A stretch of 64,000 nt of DNA from Peromyscus leucopus (GCF_004664715.2 NC_051072.1:43941642-44005641); one strand, 5' to 3'; shown: positions 1 to 12,800, counted from the stretch's first letter. The notes: a model not told the origin generated them from the letters alone. Program-made: numbers and translations.

Positions 1-389
1 TCCTTTAATGAAGGCCAGCATACTGAGTCATTCCCCAGCAAGCCAACCAGAAATGCCTCCATTGTGGATGCTATCATCACCTAAAGTGTGCCCCAGAAAT
101 GCAGTGTCATATCTTATGACCTGCATCTGTTTCTTTAGGCTGTACCTAGACAAAATCTGATGTTCTTAAATGAAGAAGCTCAGAATGAGCAAGGAGATCT
201 TTGTTTGTTTTTTTATCGTTTAAAGAAAATGTCAGTAGCATGATACCTGGCCCTAAAAATGAACCACCTTTCCACTCTAACTCAGGGGGGAAGATCCACA
301 TCTAGCTTAATTTTACATTTTTGTTCCACTAAGAAATTCTTGTTCCTTGTTTTTAATTGTTCTTTATTTCCCAGAAACATATATTTGCA

Positions 390-590
390 GGCTGGAGAGA
401 TGACCCAGCCAGTTAAGAGCACATACTGCTCTTGCAGAAGGCCTGAGTTCAGAGTCCATGTTGAGTGGCTCACAACTGCCTGTGATGCCAGTTTCAAGGA
501 GACCCAATGCCTCTGGCCTCTGTGGGTACCCACACACAAATGACATACACTGTGTGTATGCACAGATACACACGTAATTAAAAATAAAAA
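390..590 (+). repeat. B2/B3-type SINE
   Basis: Starts ggctggagagatgacccagc, the tRNA-derived head of rodent B2/B3. It includes the 'cctgagttcag' B-box region and 'ctcacaactgcctgtgat', and ends in a CA-rich then A-rich tail near 590. Confidence 0.9.
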
Positions 591-1631
591 TAAGTGTTTA
601 AAATGATGTATATATTTCCAATTATATAAGAGATCACCTTTAAAAGTTCATATGGCTTACTTTTAAGATTCAATTAGTTAGATATGGAGATGCATATACA
701 GAGATATTCGTGTTTAAAGCATAAACAAGCATGTATGCACAGTCGTGAAGACATTACCAAAACTGTTAGCACTGGCTGTTCTGAGTGATGAAGCAGTAGC
801 TGTTTCTGTTTTGTTTCTCTGTTTTTCAAAAATCTCTGCAGTAATCTTTTTTTCTTAGTATAAATTAAACACAATAAAAATTATAGTCAATACAGTGTTT
901 TGTGTTTTTACTGAGTCGAATTTAAATTAAAAACAAGGAATGTTAACATTATTTGAAGATCTTAATTCTAGAATATCTACTCTAAAAGCAGATAAAAATG
1001 CCCAAGTCCTAACACAGGCGACCTTCAGGTTGCCTGGGATGATATTTTGTTGAAATGTACACATTTTAACAGTTTCTCTCATGTCGCAACCATGGTAATG
1101 TGTATATTTTCCATTCTTGCCCATGTGGGAATTGAGTATTTTATAAAGTAATATACTTTTCACTACCTTTTTTAGCAATAGCTGCCATGTTTCTTGCAAG
1201 TATTTTGATACCTTTATTGAACTAGACTGTAATACACTTCATTGTTTCTTGAACTACAATCTTAATGATCTCAAGATCGAGTATGGAGCTAAGTGCCTCT
1301 CCTGTCTCCAGTTCCCGTCACTCATATGCTGCACACCAGCTTCACACATCCCTTGAAGAATGAGGAATTTAGAATTGAATTAAAATACCAAACTTGTTAT
1401 TAGGCCCTTGATTTTTCAGGCAGGTTGGGCTCCATCCCTCATCCTCACAAAGAAGAACTCTTTAAAACCTAGACTGGAAAACTTTCATTACTAGCCCATA
1501 CTTTCTGCTCATAGTCTAGAAGACTGTTAACTATAGCCAGGAGATGTGATTAGAAAAGTGTAGCCATTTGTTGCTTCTTGCCCACAAAGGCTAAGAGAAA
1601 ACTAATAATCTAAAGTAATGTTCTTTTTCTT

Positions 1632-1652
1632 AAAAAAAAAAAAAAAAAAAAA
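1632..1652 (+). repeat. (A)21 homopolymer
   Basis: Uninterrupted A run directly after a T-rich stretch. No SINE body is recognisable before it. Confidence 0.95.
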
Positions 1653-2260
1653 TGCCTGGTGAGAAATACTCTTTCTCTAGATAGCATTCTTATTCCGTGT
1701 AGATGAATATTGCTACTCAAGTCATTTTCTGGCATCCGATTATTTTTTAAGTGTGTCCCCAGGTTGGAGTTGCTGAATTAGAGGGAATGCTCACTTTAGT
1801 TTCTAAGACATGTCAAGAGTTTTCTTAAAATGTTATTTCACTTTACCCATAGTCCACCAATTGGCGGGTTCATTCATTCTACCTCCCTAGTGTGGATGTT
1901 TTCACATCTTGTATTTGATTCAGCATATGCTGGTGTCTTGCTCTTCTGTTGGGAAAGCGCTAACAACGTGTCAATGAGCATGTAGTTTCCAGAGTTAGAA
2001 TGTCTCCAGTGTGAGCACATTTAAGTCTTGGGATAGAAAAGACTGAAATGTCTCTAAGGGAAGATGCCAGTGCGGATCCAAGCAGGACAGTGTTGGGTTA
2101 CTAAGGCCGCTGCTATAGCCGGAAAGCAGTTTTATTTTAAAAAGATATTTCAAGGCCAACGTTTCCCTGTGTCTGACATCCCAGCAGGCTATTTTCTTTC
2201 CTACCAGTGTCTCTCGTGGGGTGCCCTTTATCACCAGCGTAGCATCTCTTGTCATTTCAG

Positions 2261-2364
2261 ACCCTGGCACTGCTCAGCCAGTTTAAATCTAAGCTCACCC
2301 AAGCAATCACTGACACGCCTGAGAGCAGCGTTCCGGAAGCGGAGGTGGAAGACGATGAAGGATG
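2261..2364 (+). CDS. Cwc27: Cwc27 penultimate coding exon (spliceosome-associated cyclophilin CWC27)
   Basis: This exon encodes part of the C-terminal half of CWC27, a cyclophilin-family protein of the activated spliceosome that pairs with CWC22 in the nucleus. The 104-bp exon reads from codon phase 0 (ACC, Thr) as TLALLSQFKSKLTQAI, then a Glu/Asp-rich stretch (EAEVEDDEG), and ends two bases into a Trp codon. It is preceded by a CAG acceptor (2258-2260) after a weak pyrimidine tract and followed by the donor gtaagg at 2365. I recognise the peptide as CWC27, and the frame continues exactly into the exon at 33100. The PPIase domain lies in upstream exons outside the window, so catalytic residues cannot be judged. 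An out-of-frame 158-codon frame covers the same bases and is not a gene. Confidence 0.95.
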
Positions 2365-5015
2365 GTAAGGACGTGGGTTTCTTTGTGTTGACCCTGCACA
2401 GGTGGCTTGGCATGAAGACACCGGGGCGTTTCAGACTTCACCCTCAGCTCTGCAGGCCTCCTCGCCCTTCTGCTTCATGTTGGCTGCAAAGTGGAATAGA
2501 CGAACTCGCCAATCATTCACTTAATGTCAGTATTATGTGAACCAGCAAAAAAGTGTCGAAGAAAGATTTGATGCCCTAAGTCATTCTAAATTATAAAAAA
2601 AGATAAGATTTATGTTAGACAGCCAGGAAACAAACTTAGAAGACAGTAAATCAATATCTTCTTATACTTTCCCATAAACATTTTAGAATTCAGTCATCTA
2701 TTTTACTAACATACTCCCTCCAACTTCCTGTTCAAGTGAATCTACAGGATCCTAGGAACATGTGCATGATTAATTTTATCTTTAGATACTTCTCAGCTCT
2801 TAAAGCAAAGACATGTACATGCTCTGTGCTGAGAACTCGATCTTATTCTGGGGAAGAAGGTATAAGCAAAGACCAAAAGCAGTCAGGCCGTGTCTTCCCT
2901 TATCACACCCCTGTCCTCAAGTTGACTTCACATGCAGTATATTAGACCTCCCCACACCTAACTGCCTCCACCTCCCACAGGACTCTGGCTCAGGCACATT
3001 TGAAACAAGCCAACCAGTATAGTACCCCCCACACGCATGACTCACCCTCTGGAGCCTCTGAACCGTCACGTGTGCCATTACCCCAACCTAGAATCATGGC
3101 CCCATGCGCCCTGCCAGTATCTCCCCTATTTCAAAACTGTTCAACACTCCCATCCTCCAGGAAAGCAGTCAGCAAGATTTGTGGAGCACTCACAAATCTA
3201 GTGGGTGGGGAAAGAGGCTGGACACACATTTAAAAAGACATAAAAACACTTATTAAGAAAACATTTAAACAAGTAAAACTCTGCAACTGAATGTAACTTT
3301 AGCCAATAGGGCTCCATGAGAATGGCTTGGATAGAATGAAGCCTACCTACTCCAGGGCCCTGAAAAATATCTATATTGTTCTCCATTAATTTATAGTTTC
3401 CGTAGGATCTGGGTTATGATGCCAAGCTTTATAAAATCCCTGATCTCTTGTAACCAGTTTTCAGTACTTATATAGTGTTTATACCCAAATTCAAAGTTGC
3501 TTGAAGGCAGAAGCTGGCTACTCCTGCACTTCTGTGCCAAAGGCTCCATGAGTGTTGATGACCCATAGAGACAAGTGCGTAGAAGAACATTCCATTTTTA
3601 TGTAACTCCACGGGGCTAGTTTTATTTTGAATTCTTTCTGTGTCTCAAAATATCTTTCAAATATTTATTTGGGGGTCAGCTAACACTCACACAGACAGAC
3701 ACACATACACACTTTGCCAAGTCCTCTTCCCCTTATTTTTGAATCTATGCATTTTTTCAGGAAACATGACCCATGTGTTTCTGATTCATTTACACTTAAC
3801 TCATCAAGATGGGCATTTTGTAAGAGCAGCTTGATGCCCATTAAGTTTTTCTAACCTTTGTATTAGCCATCTAAGCACTTTTTATTAAACAGGAAAATCA
3901 CCATCAAATTCAAACCCCAGAAATTTCATTCAAATCTCATAACCCACAGGATTCAGATTTACCTTCAACTTGGTAAGATCAGTTAACTTCCTAACGTTCT
4001 TCCTAGGTCTTTGGTTCAGTATTTCCTCATCCTGAATTCCTCTTTATCTTCAGATACCAATTATGTGTTTCCAAAGGGTCACTCTTATTTTTTAAAGGAT
4101 TTGACCATATAATCAATGTTCCATCTAATCTCCTCATTAGAAAGTTAAATAAGAAAATTTCCTTAAATGGGGGGCGGGGGGAGGTCAGCGGTCTGTGATG
4201 TTGGCTGGTTCTCCATCTGAAGGAAAAAAATGTGGTAAAGGAAAGAAGAAAAAACGTGGTAAAAGAGGGAGATAAGTTCAAGTGGTCATCAGCCAGTCTC
4301 GGGAATTCATTTTTTCCTTCCAGTGGTCGCCTTCTAAGCAGAAAATCAAATCTGTATGTCATGTACCTCCAGGATATTTTTGGTATTTGCTTAATGTAGC
4401 ATCTTAATAAGAATATCTCTAGTGATGACAGCATTATGCAGAACCCTCTAGAACGCACTATGTCCTTATGTAAGGCCTTTGCATTGCGCTGCAGACCATG
4501 GAATTCTGTAGCTTTATAAGAACTGCATCACTTCTGTTCACAGAGTGGCCAACTCAGCTTCACTGGGTCTCTGATGATTTAGCTTCTCCCTCATAAACAT
4601 GAATTCTACCCGGGAAAGGGGGTCTCATATTCAAAATGAGTTATAGCAAATGTTAGGCGTGCATGGCATGTGCATGTGTGTTATGCATAAATTACATGGT
4701 TCCCAGACTGTTTTGTAGGTCATGGTTGCCGCTTTTTTGAGACGTGAAAATCAGCCAGTATGCTGTATGGCACTGTCAGGGTCTGTTATCTGAGGTAAAA
4801 TGATTGCTTCTAAGACATTTTTATGTGTCCACATGAGTGGCCACACATTGAGGGATCATTTTCAGTTTCTGTCAAGATAGAAACCATTACCAATTTGTTA
4901 GGTTTTCTTTTCCTTGGCAAACCATTCTCTTCAGATTTTTGGCTGAGCTGCTGTGCTGGCATGGTGTACAGCAGGCGTTTGGGTACCACTCAGCAGCAGC
5001 ATTCTATTTTTCATT

Positions 5016-5034
5016 AAAAAAAAAAAAAAAAAAG
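5016..5034 (+). repeat. A run followed by purine-rich tract
   Basis: About 19 A residues, followed by a G/A-rich stretch up to about 5055. No recognisable SINE body precedes it. Confidence 0.85.
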
Positions 5035-5990
5035 GAGGAAAGAAAGGAAAGAAATAGGATTCTATTGTAAACAGTGTGTATGGTGTTTGATAATTATTGC
5101 CAGATTTCACTGTCTAGCAAGGCACTTAAAATGTGTTATTGGTAAACGAAGCTGAAGTGCATGAGAGAAACTTCTCACTCAAAATTACTAGAATTTTTCC
5201 TTTGGTCAGACATCCACTGGTTTTGGTGGCAGTGGTGACAGCAGATTCAGGGTTAGCAGGTTGAGTGGTCTCTGTGGCACTGTATTTCTTAGTCCCACAC
5301 ATCAGAGGCATGCTGCTGGAGGACCTGCTTCAAGCATGGATTTCATAAAATGATTTAGACACGTGGCGGGAGGCATCAGCCAGAGGACTCATATGACCAT
5401 GCGAATGAAGTCAATATGCCAGTTTGAGTTTGCTTAGATAAAACTTGATTAGCTCCAAACAAGGGTAGAGAGAAGCTAGCTGTGGCTAAAAAGGCAGTGG
5501 AGAGACATTTGGGTTTTGTTTTGTTTTGTTTTTTTTTAAGACACCTGCTTCTTCCACAAAAATATTAAATCTGTGAGAGCTGACTGAAACCCTGGAGATA
5601 TTCACTGTGTACTTTCAGGTTCTCTTGAAAATGTTTTCCTGGGTTGCTAAGATTGTCTTAAAACTGTACATCAAAGACACATGATAAAGTGATAACTAAT
5701 ATGCTAGTCCACTGCCGCCTTCTTTCTCTTCATCTCTTTCCTATAACACTTTCCTCTTTAGTATATACAGTCTTCCATATCATAAGAATTCAAATATCCT
5801 AACATTGCATGGTTATGTCAAATCAGTACTTTAATGATTATTGCAGAAGTAAGAATATTTACTATAGAAAAGTAAGTGATATACCCTTCAAAGAAGTAAA
5901 TAAAGAGCATATAAATCTCAAACTCAAAGATAAATACTATATATACTAATTTATATGATAGTCTGTGGAATGTATAAAAATGTATTTACA

Positions 5991-6070
5991 TTGTGTGTGT
6001 ATATATGTGTATATATATTATATGTGTGTATGTATGTATGTATGTATATATATATACACACATATATATT
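5991..6070. repeat. Mixed TG/TA/TATG simple repeat
   Basis: Alternating purine-pyrimidine tract of TG, TA and TATG units ending in a CA/TA stretch. It is low complexity and gives spurious Tyr/Val/His frames on both strands. Confidence 0.95.
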
Positions 6071-6103
6071 AATTTAGCCTCTTCCACACATACTTGTACA
6101 TGC

Positions 6104-6282
6104 ATGGTTTTTTGTTTGAGTTTTTGTTTTGTTTTGTGTTTCAAGACAGGGTTTTTCTCTGTAGTTTTGGTGCCTGTCCTGGATCTCACTTTGTAGATGA
6201 GGTTGGCCTTGAACTCACAGAGATCCGCCTGTCTCTGCCTCCCAAGTGCTGGGATTAAAGGCGAGCACCACTGCCGTCCGGC
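6104..6282 (-). repeat. B1 SINE, minus strand, with target-site duplication
   Basis: Reads as reverse-complement B1: a T-rich tail, 'caagacagggtttttctctg', 'ccttgaactcacagagatcc', 'gtgctgggattaaaggcg'. The 9-bp sequence tgtacatgc is repeated on both sides (6095-6103 and 6283-6291), marking the insertion. Confidence 0.95.
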
Positions 6283-6349
6283 TGTACATGCCTGTTTTAA
6301 CCAAAAATAAAATGTCTGATTTTCTATCTCATTTTTTCCCTCCAGAAAT

Positions 6350-6680
6350 ATATAGGGACTACTTCTGCTTGCATAATGTTTATATAATTTTAATATTTCA
6401 TCTTGTGTGATATTCCATCATGTAGTTAAGAACAGGCTTACTTGACCATGTTACTGTACATTCAGGCTCTTTTCCAGTTTTCAGTTTTTGGTATTATGAA
6501 CAATACTACAAGAAATTTCCTTTTATCTATTTCATTGCCCATTTTTTCAGTTGCTAAGACTGGAATTGCTTAGTCAGTGAGGGTACGTGTTAGGCCTCTG
6601 CTAAATATTTTCATTGTGTCCCTCCCCAAATGTCATTCCAGTTTATACTCACAAGTAAACATCACTTCAGATTTGCCTTT
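6350..6680 (-). repeat. Ancient LINE-1 fragment
   Basis: Contains degraded versions of reverse-strand L1 phrases such as 'gtgatattccatcatg', 'ggtattatgaacaatac' and 'ggaattgcttagtcag'. Heavily diverged, so pre-rodent in age; the boundaries are rough. Confidence 0.55.
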
Positions 6681-7649
6681 AGGGTAGTTAACGTCTCAAG
6701 AATTAATTAAGGTTCATTGCTGGCTTTAGTGAAAGAGAGTAGCATTTTAAAAGAAATGCTTTGCTTTTGTAAAAAACGAAAATACTCATGTGGTCTGGTT
6801 TGCTTCTGTTTTTAATAAAACTGTACAATCTTCAGCATAGCTGCTCTTCTCAGGAGCCTCATCCCTACATACTCTTAATGTTGACTCTGAAAACCTGGCC
6901 TTCTAGAATAGCCCTGCCTGTTAGGACTTTAGAGTCTGCATTTCTTTTCTCTCTACTTTATTGCAACACCGGGGCTTGCGTTAAAAATCAGTTTTATCCA
7001 TCAGTTGTAGTTTGTTTCTGCTAGAGATTGGAGTTTTGTGAGCCAAGACTTGACTTGAAGAAATGTTAAAACCTTCCTCTGGAGTTATTAGAACAGAAGT
7101 AATGAATACCACTTGTCTGAGTATCCAAAACAGTGACTTTTTTTAAAGGCACATGTTTTTGAAAAATGATTATTGACTTTTAGACCCACCTGGTCAGATC
7201 GTATCATAAAATTTCATTTTTGAACATAACTTCATCTTGTTGCTTATACAGGGTAAAGCTTTAAGTGTATTTTATATTCATGCATACTATTATTTGTAGA
7301 TAGTTCAGCCATGTAGAGAACAAAGGGCAGAGTATCAATAAATAAATGTTTTAGTAACGGCCGTCACCTTATACAGGCCTGAGTAACAATTTGGTACACA
7401 CCAACATGTAATGAGAACCCACGTTAGCCATGTGGGGTCTCCTTTAATGCTAGCTTGGCAATGTTCTCCAAAGTTTGATCTCAGGACCCTTGAGCTTTTT
7501 AAAAATTATTGACAAGCCTGAGAACTTTGTTTATATGGTTTTTATTACTCCCAGTGTTTGCCTTATTAGAAATTAAAACTAAGAAGGCTTAAAAATCCTT
7601 AAAATACTTATTTAAAGCCATTATGTTAACATAAATAGCAGGGTTTTTT

Positions 7650-8203
7650 TATTAAAATATAATTACACCATTTCTGCCCTTCCTTTCCTCCCCCCATCCC
7701 CTCCCATGTCCCCTCACTCTCACTCCCCTCCAACTCATGGCCTTTTTTTCTTTAATTGTTATTATTACATATATATGTGCATTAATATATAAAACAACCG
7801 ACTGAGTACATTGAGTGTTGTTTGTATCTAATTTCAGGGCTGACAACTTGGTATTGGATAACCAGTTGGGGCTCACCTTTGGGAAAGACTAATTCTCCTT
7901 CTCTCAGCATTCCTTAGTTGCCTGTAGATTTTTGGCTAGAGGTACCCCTACCCCATGAGATTTCCCCCTTCTCCATTAGCATGTCTATTGTTTAGGGAGC
8001 CATATTGTGAAGAATCATGGGTGAAATTTCTCTGTCATTTCTAGGAGACACAATATCATTGCAGATTCTCAGGTCCTCTGGTTCTTACAGTCTTTCTAGC
8101 TCCTCTTTCACAGTGTTCCCTGAACCTTATGTGCAGGAGTTAAGTTGTAAAGGTATCCACTGGGACTGGGCCTCGTGATCAGTTGCTCTCTGCAACTGTG
8201 TGC

Positions 8204-8237
<34 letters not shown>

Positions 8238-8560
8238 ATGTGTGTTTCTATTGCAAAGAGAAGCTTCTTTGATGAGGAGTTTGAGCTATACTTATCTATC
8301 TGTATAAGGATAAGTATATAGAATGTAGTTAGGAATCATGGTAGTTTAGTAAAGTGGTGAAGATTCCCCTTTAAGATCCATGAAGTTGTTGGCTATGGAC
8401 AATTGGCTAGGTTTCCAGTACCAAGCATGATTTCCCTCCTGTTGAAGATGCCATAAGTCCAATTAGGAAGCTGTTGGTGACTGCCGAGATATGGATGTCA
8501 CTGTTGTCCCCTTAGGGGTATTTTTCTATCCTGGTCATTGTTGTGGTTCTAATTATAACT
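7650..8560. repeat. Long rodent interspersed repeat (possibly L1/Lx-derived), long copy
   Basis: Begins with a C-rich stretch (ccccccatcccctcccatg), then 'ggcctttttttctttaattg', 'aaccagttggggctcacctt', 'agcattccttagttgcctgt' and 'tctaggagacacaatatca'. It continues through a TGCG repeat into 'gtttagtaaagtggtgaaga'. I recognise this order from a common rodent repeat but cannot fix the family name. The part from about 8290 is homologous to 34575-34895. Confidence 0.7.
8197..8247. repeat. (TGCG)n microsatellite
   Basis: About nine TGCG units flanked by TG/CG dinucleotides, inside the long repeat. It is CpG-dense and alternating purine-pyrimidine. Confidence 0.95.
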
Positions 8561-8688
8561 GCAAAACAGAAAATTTTCATGAAGAGTGGCATTGCCTTAC
8601 TTTTCAAATCTCTAAAGTCTAGCATGTTAGGAGCAGGTATGTGTACTTTGTAATGTTGTGATCTTTCACATGTACTCTCTGAAAAAAA

Positions 8689-8860
8689 TCTCAGCAAGTA
8701 AAGAAAGGTACTTGCCACCAAGCCTGATAACCCGAGTTTGGTCATGTGGACCCACATGGTAAGAGAACCAACTCCTGTAAGATGTCCACTGACCTCCACA
8801 TGCACATGACAAGTAACACATACATGGACACAGACACACAAATAAATGAATGTGATTTTA
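8689..8860 (+). repeat. B3-type SINE
   Basis: Diverged tRNA-like head ('ctcagcaagtaaagaaaggt'), 'cttgccaccaagcctgataa', then 'cactgacctccacatgcaca' and a CA/A-rich tail. This matches the B3 order. Confidence 0.8.
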
Positions 8861-8924
8861 AGATGTCACTATATCCTCATGAAAGAATGAGAATAAAAAT
8901 GGCAAATAAACGTAGCAGGCAATC

Positions 8925-9310
8925 ATGACACAGAGACTTACTAGTAATTATGAATGCTCAGCCTTAGCTTAGGCTTGTTTCTAGCTAGCTTTTTTTTTAA
9001 CCTAAATTAATGCATTTCTATTCATTTATATGCTGCCTGAGGCTCATTTACTTCATCTAAGTACTGTCCATCCTGCTCTCCTGCTTCCTCCCTGGCTGGC
9101 TGACTGACTCCCCTTTTCTCTCTGCCCACCAGTTCCGCCTATCCCTCCTCTGCCTAGCTATTGGCTCTTCAGCCTTTTATTAGATCAGTCAAGTGCCTTA
9201 GGCAAAGTAAAACAGCAGTACACCTTTACATAGTTAAACAAATGAAGCATAAACAAATACAACACATCTTTACATAGTTAAACAAATATTCTATCCCACA
9301 ACAAATAAAT
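8925..9310. repeat. LTR-like repeat typical of cricetid genomes
   Basis: Contains 'tcagccttagcttaggcttg', 'ctatttgcctgagg'-type text ('atatgctgcctgaggctcat'), 'gcctagctattggctcttca', 'ccttaggcaaagtaaaacag' and two copies of 'tttacatagttaaacaaat' near the end. I recognise this combination from deer-mouse, vole and hamster sequence. It is probably retroviral-LTR derived; class not proven. No coding remains. Confidence 0.55.
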
Positions 9311-9579
9311 GCAGTGTTCATAGGTGTTCATACGTGACTTTGACCCTGTAGACACAGTATTCCCATACCATACTTGGAGGACTGCTGGACTCAGACTCTC
9401 TTGTATATTAATGAAGGCCAGCCTTAATAATATACTTCCCAGGGGCCCAGAAGAGAAACTACAAACGTTGAGAATTATTTTTGGGAAAATAATCTAAGTA
9501 CACCAAGCTTTTTGTCCATCTACTTTTTTCCTCTGGGATAAAGTCCTATCTACACAGCTTCAGTTCTGTTCTCGTGCCT

Positions 9580-10450
9580 AGCTCCTCTCTTGCCTGATTT
9601 TTCTCTACATTTAACTGCTGTCCTCTTAAGTTCTATGTTAATTCTCTCATCTTAGTTCTGCCCCATCTAGGTTCTCATCCATCTAGTTCTTTCCCATCTT
9701 AGCTCCTCTCCCATCTCATTCTTCCTCATCTTGTTCTTCCCCGTCTGGCTCTTCCTCATCTTCCATGTCATACCCCTAGTACTCTCTTCTAGCCCTTCAA
9801 TCTAGTTCTTCCCCATCTCAGCATGTTCCTCTCCAATTCTTACCCATCTAGTACTTCCATTCTCTTTTCTCTTCTCCATCTCGTCTCTGAAAATAAAACT
9901 ACCTTTTTATTCCTTTAACCCTTATCTCTCCAAGCTATCTCTGCTCCCACCATTTTTGGTGAGTGATCAGTCGCCAGGCAACTTGGCTAGGTAACTTCCA
10001 CCACAGCTGGATGTACCTGTAAGTTTGATGTAGATGTAACTAACTGTCTTATTAAGAAACACAGAAACAATGTAAAAGAGAAAGCCGAGAGGTCAGAGCT
10101 CAGAGCTAAAATCTCACCTTTCCGCCTGCGGTGTCCCAGCTTCCCGAAAGAGAGCTACTTCCTGTCTGTATGTCTTTTTTGTAGTATTGTTCTGCCTTCT
10201 CATTGGTTGTAAACCCAAACACGTGACTGCCTCGTCACTGTCTGAATGTACAGCCCCCTAGGTCTTAAAGGCATATGTCTCCAATGCTGGCTGTATCCCT
10301 GAACACACAGAGATCTATGGGATTAAAGGCATGTGCCACCACCACCACAATCTTGCTATGGCTCTAATAGCTCTGACCCCCGGGCGACTTTATTTATTAA
10401 CATACAATCAAAATCACATTTCAGTACAATTAGAATACCACCACAGTTGG
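9580..10450 (+). mobile_element. Endogenous-retrovirus-like fragment with LTR (cricetid type)
   Basis: A CT-rich leader with degenerate 'catctagttcttcccc' units (9620-9870) is followed by 'ctgaaaataaaactacc', then 'tggtgagtgatcagtcgcca', then an LTR-like block from about 10040 ('cttattaagaaacacagaaa' to 'atttattaacatacaatcaa'). A B1-like piece, 'gggattaaaggcatgtgcca', is embedded at 10320-10345. I see no open gag, pol or env frame, so this is non-coding debris. Family name uncertain (mys-type or ERV class II are options). Confidence 0.5.
9620..9870. repeat. Degenerate short tandem-like CT-rich units
   Basis: Recurrent 'catct(a/t)gttcttccc' and 'ctcctctcccatct' modules of about 15-25 bp, with no exact period. 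It lies inside the retroviral-type unit. Confidence 0.6.
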
Positions 10451-11619
10451 AACCCTTAGTTCTGAGTTAGTTGTTAAGGGTGGAACTAAAACTAGAGATA
10501 AGACTTTGGAAAGGAGAAAGTTAAGCTTAATTAGCACATCCGCCCGCCTTCTCAAACAGGTAGTCTGGACACTTAAGTCTGTTCTTAGAGAGTACAGAAA
10601 TGTGTCTGATAAGGTACTTTCCTCTGTCTGGGGATAGACCTGGCCAGATGCTGCCAATGATGATAATTACAGGGAGGCTTGAACTGGGGTTCTGGCTATG
10701 CATAGCTGTCAGCGCAGAAGGTTATCTAAATATTCCATTAGTAGAGGAGAAATGGTGTCCAATAAATGATGGAAAAGCTACAGTAGCACACGAGAAATTC
10801 ATAGCAGGAAACGGCTGATAATCAAAAGCCAAATATCACCAAGGCTCCTTGAGCCTCAGCTTGACTTCTGGAAGGCCCTTGGCTTCTTCCACGTATGAGC
10901 TTGTCATAATCAGCTGAAATCCTGCTTCATATATTTTTGCAGCTTGCAGCAAGACTCTCTAATTCTGAGGTCATGTTGGTCCATATTTATCAGAGGTTAG
11001 GACCAAACGTGTTGGTCCTCAAAGCTTTGTTTCCTGAGTACCATTTGGATTTCAGGTAGTCCTGTCATGGTACTTTCTGAATTAAATGTGTTGGGATATT
11101 GAAAATACTGTGCAGTGTTTATAGTTTTGAATCATTTTTTCTATTACTTATTTGTGCCTAACCTCTCAAAATAGATTATCACCTTAGTCACGTCTTTTTG
11201 ATTATAAGATACATAAATGAGGCAAATTAAGTCAAAATGTCATTGTGATCTTATATAGATTTAATAAAACGTAATTTGTGATTTATCTGATGCCTGGCCT
11301 ATAGTAAGCTTTCAGATACTTTTGCTGACTTCATGGAGATCTTTCCTAAGGAAAGGAGTGTTTCAGTGTATGCCACATTGTTCCCACTGAACCTGGGGGT
11401 TGAGGTGCAACAAACACAAGCATGTGTGCAGAGATGTACCAACTCCTGTTCGATACCGTTCAGCTGTTTCACTTGGTGTTCTGAAAGGCAACTGTCATTC
11501 TTAGTATGTCCTGTGCTTGCCTCTGGCCTTTGCCCATTTTCTTTTATGTTGTTTCTGGCTCCTGAGATTTCAGAGTTCTTGATCATATTTGCTACTTTTC
11601 TCTCATGCTTTTAATTTTT

Positions 11620-12800
11620 AAATTTTTATTATTATTTTTCATTAACAGTGTCTCACTATTCATACAATGTCTGACTGACTTCTTTTTCTTTTATGGATTG
11701 TGCTTTGAGTGATCGTATTTAAGACCTCTTTCACATAGAATTGTCCTCTAAGTTTTCAATAACTGTTTCACTCATTTACATTTAGGTCTACTACCCATTT
11801 TTTGTAAGAGACTGTATGAGGTTCAGGCCAAGTTTTATTTTCTTCATTTCCGAGTCTGGATGTTACAATGTAATTGTTTCAAAAACTGCCTTTCTCTCCT
11901 GAGTGCCTTGCAGCCCTTGGTTCTCTGTGTTTGTTCCGGCTCTCCTGTTTATCGGTTCATCTGTGTGCCTACCCTAACACCACACTGGCTTTCGCAGAGC
12001 AGCTTTTGAAGCCAGGTAATAGAAATCTCGAAACTTTTCTCTTTTCTAAGTTGCTTTGACTATTCTTTCTAGTTGCTCTGCCTTTCCATGTAAATTTTAG
12101 AATCAGTTTCTCTTAAGTACAAATAAATCTGCTATAGTTTTATTTGAATTCCATTGTTTATTAATCAATCAATTGGTATCCTTGCCATGTTGGCTTTCCG
12201 GTATTGAATTTTAGACTTTTAGTATTTTCCCATAAGTCCCTAGACTCTATTAAATTTTTTTTTTCACTTTTCTTCCAGTTCAGACTGGATACTTTCTGAT
12301 GATCTGTCTTCAAATTCACTGACCTTTTTATCTATCACAGCCATGCAGATACTGGACCCATCCAATGGTTTTTTAGCTTTGAGCTTTGTGATTTCCAGTT
12401 CTAAAATTTTTATTTATATTTATTTTTACATTGAAGCCTTCCTTCTGTTTTTCTGTGTATTCCAAGAGTGTTTGCCCTTATTTCCTGGAGCATATTTTTA
12501 AGTCACATTCTGTCAATGTCTGTCATTTTGTTATTAGTGTCTGTTGACTGTGCTTTTCCACATAACTAAGGTTTGCTTAGGTCTTTACATGCTGATTGGT
12601 TTTTGTTGTATCCTAAACATTTGAATATTACAAGTTTCTGAGTCTTCTTTGAACCCTGTGATGAATGCTAATGGTTATAGTAGCCTGTTTGGTTTTACTC
12701 TGACAGCCTTGTGCAGAATCTGATTTCACTATCTGTCTTGATTCTGGTGCCTTAAATTGCTGTGCGTCTGTCTTACCTGAGCACTGCCAGTCTGAGTCCT
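11620..12800 (-). repeat. Ancient LINE-1 (L1M-like), minus strand
   Basis: The left half resembles the antisense of the L1 ORF2 end ('gccaggtaatagaaatctcg', 'ccatgtaaattttagaatca'). The right half carries 'ctgtcttcaaattcactgac', 'gtgatttccagttctaaaat' and 'ctaaacatttgaatattaca', phrases of old mammalian L1. Many stops and indels; no intact frame. Confidence 0.65.

Larger units (their letters stand above)
1..2260 (+). other. Cwc27 intron, upstream part
   Basis: Non-coding sequence before the penultimate exon. Apart from a B2/B3 SINE (390-590) and a 21-base A run (1632-1652) I see no repeat or exon I can name. The open frames here are short and lack codon structure. Confidence 0.8.

Noticed and set aside
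2064..2540. 158-codon open frame, the longest in the window
   Set aside because: It overlaps the Cwc27 exon in a different frame, crosses the exon's splice sites and gives no recognisable protein.
4027..4458. 143-codon minus-strand open frame
   Set aside because: Low-complexity Phe/Leu/Arg-rich translation with no family resemblance or splice context; consistent with chance.
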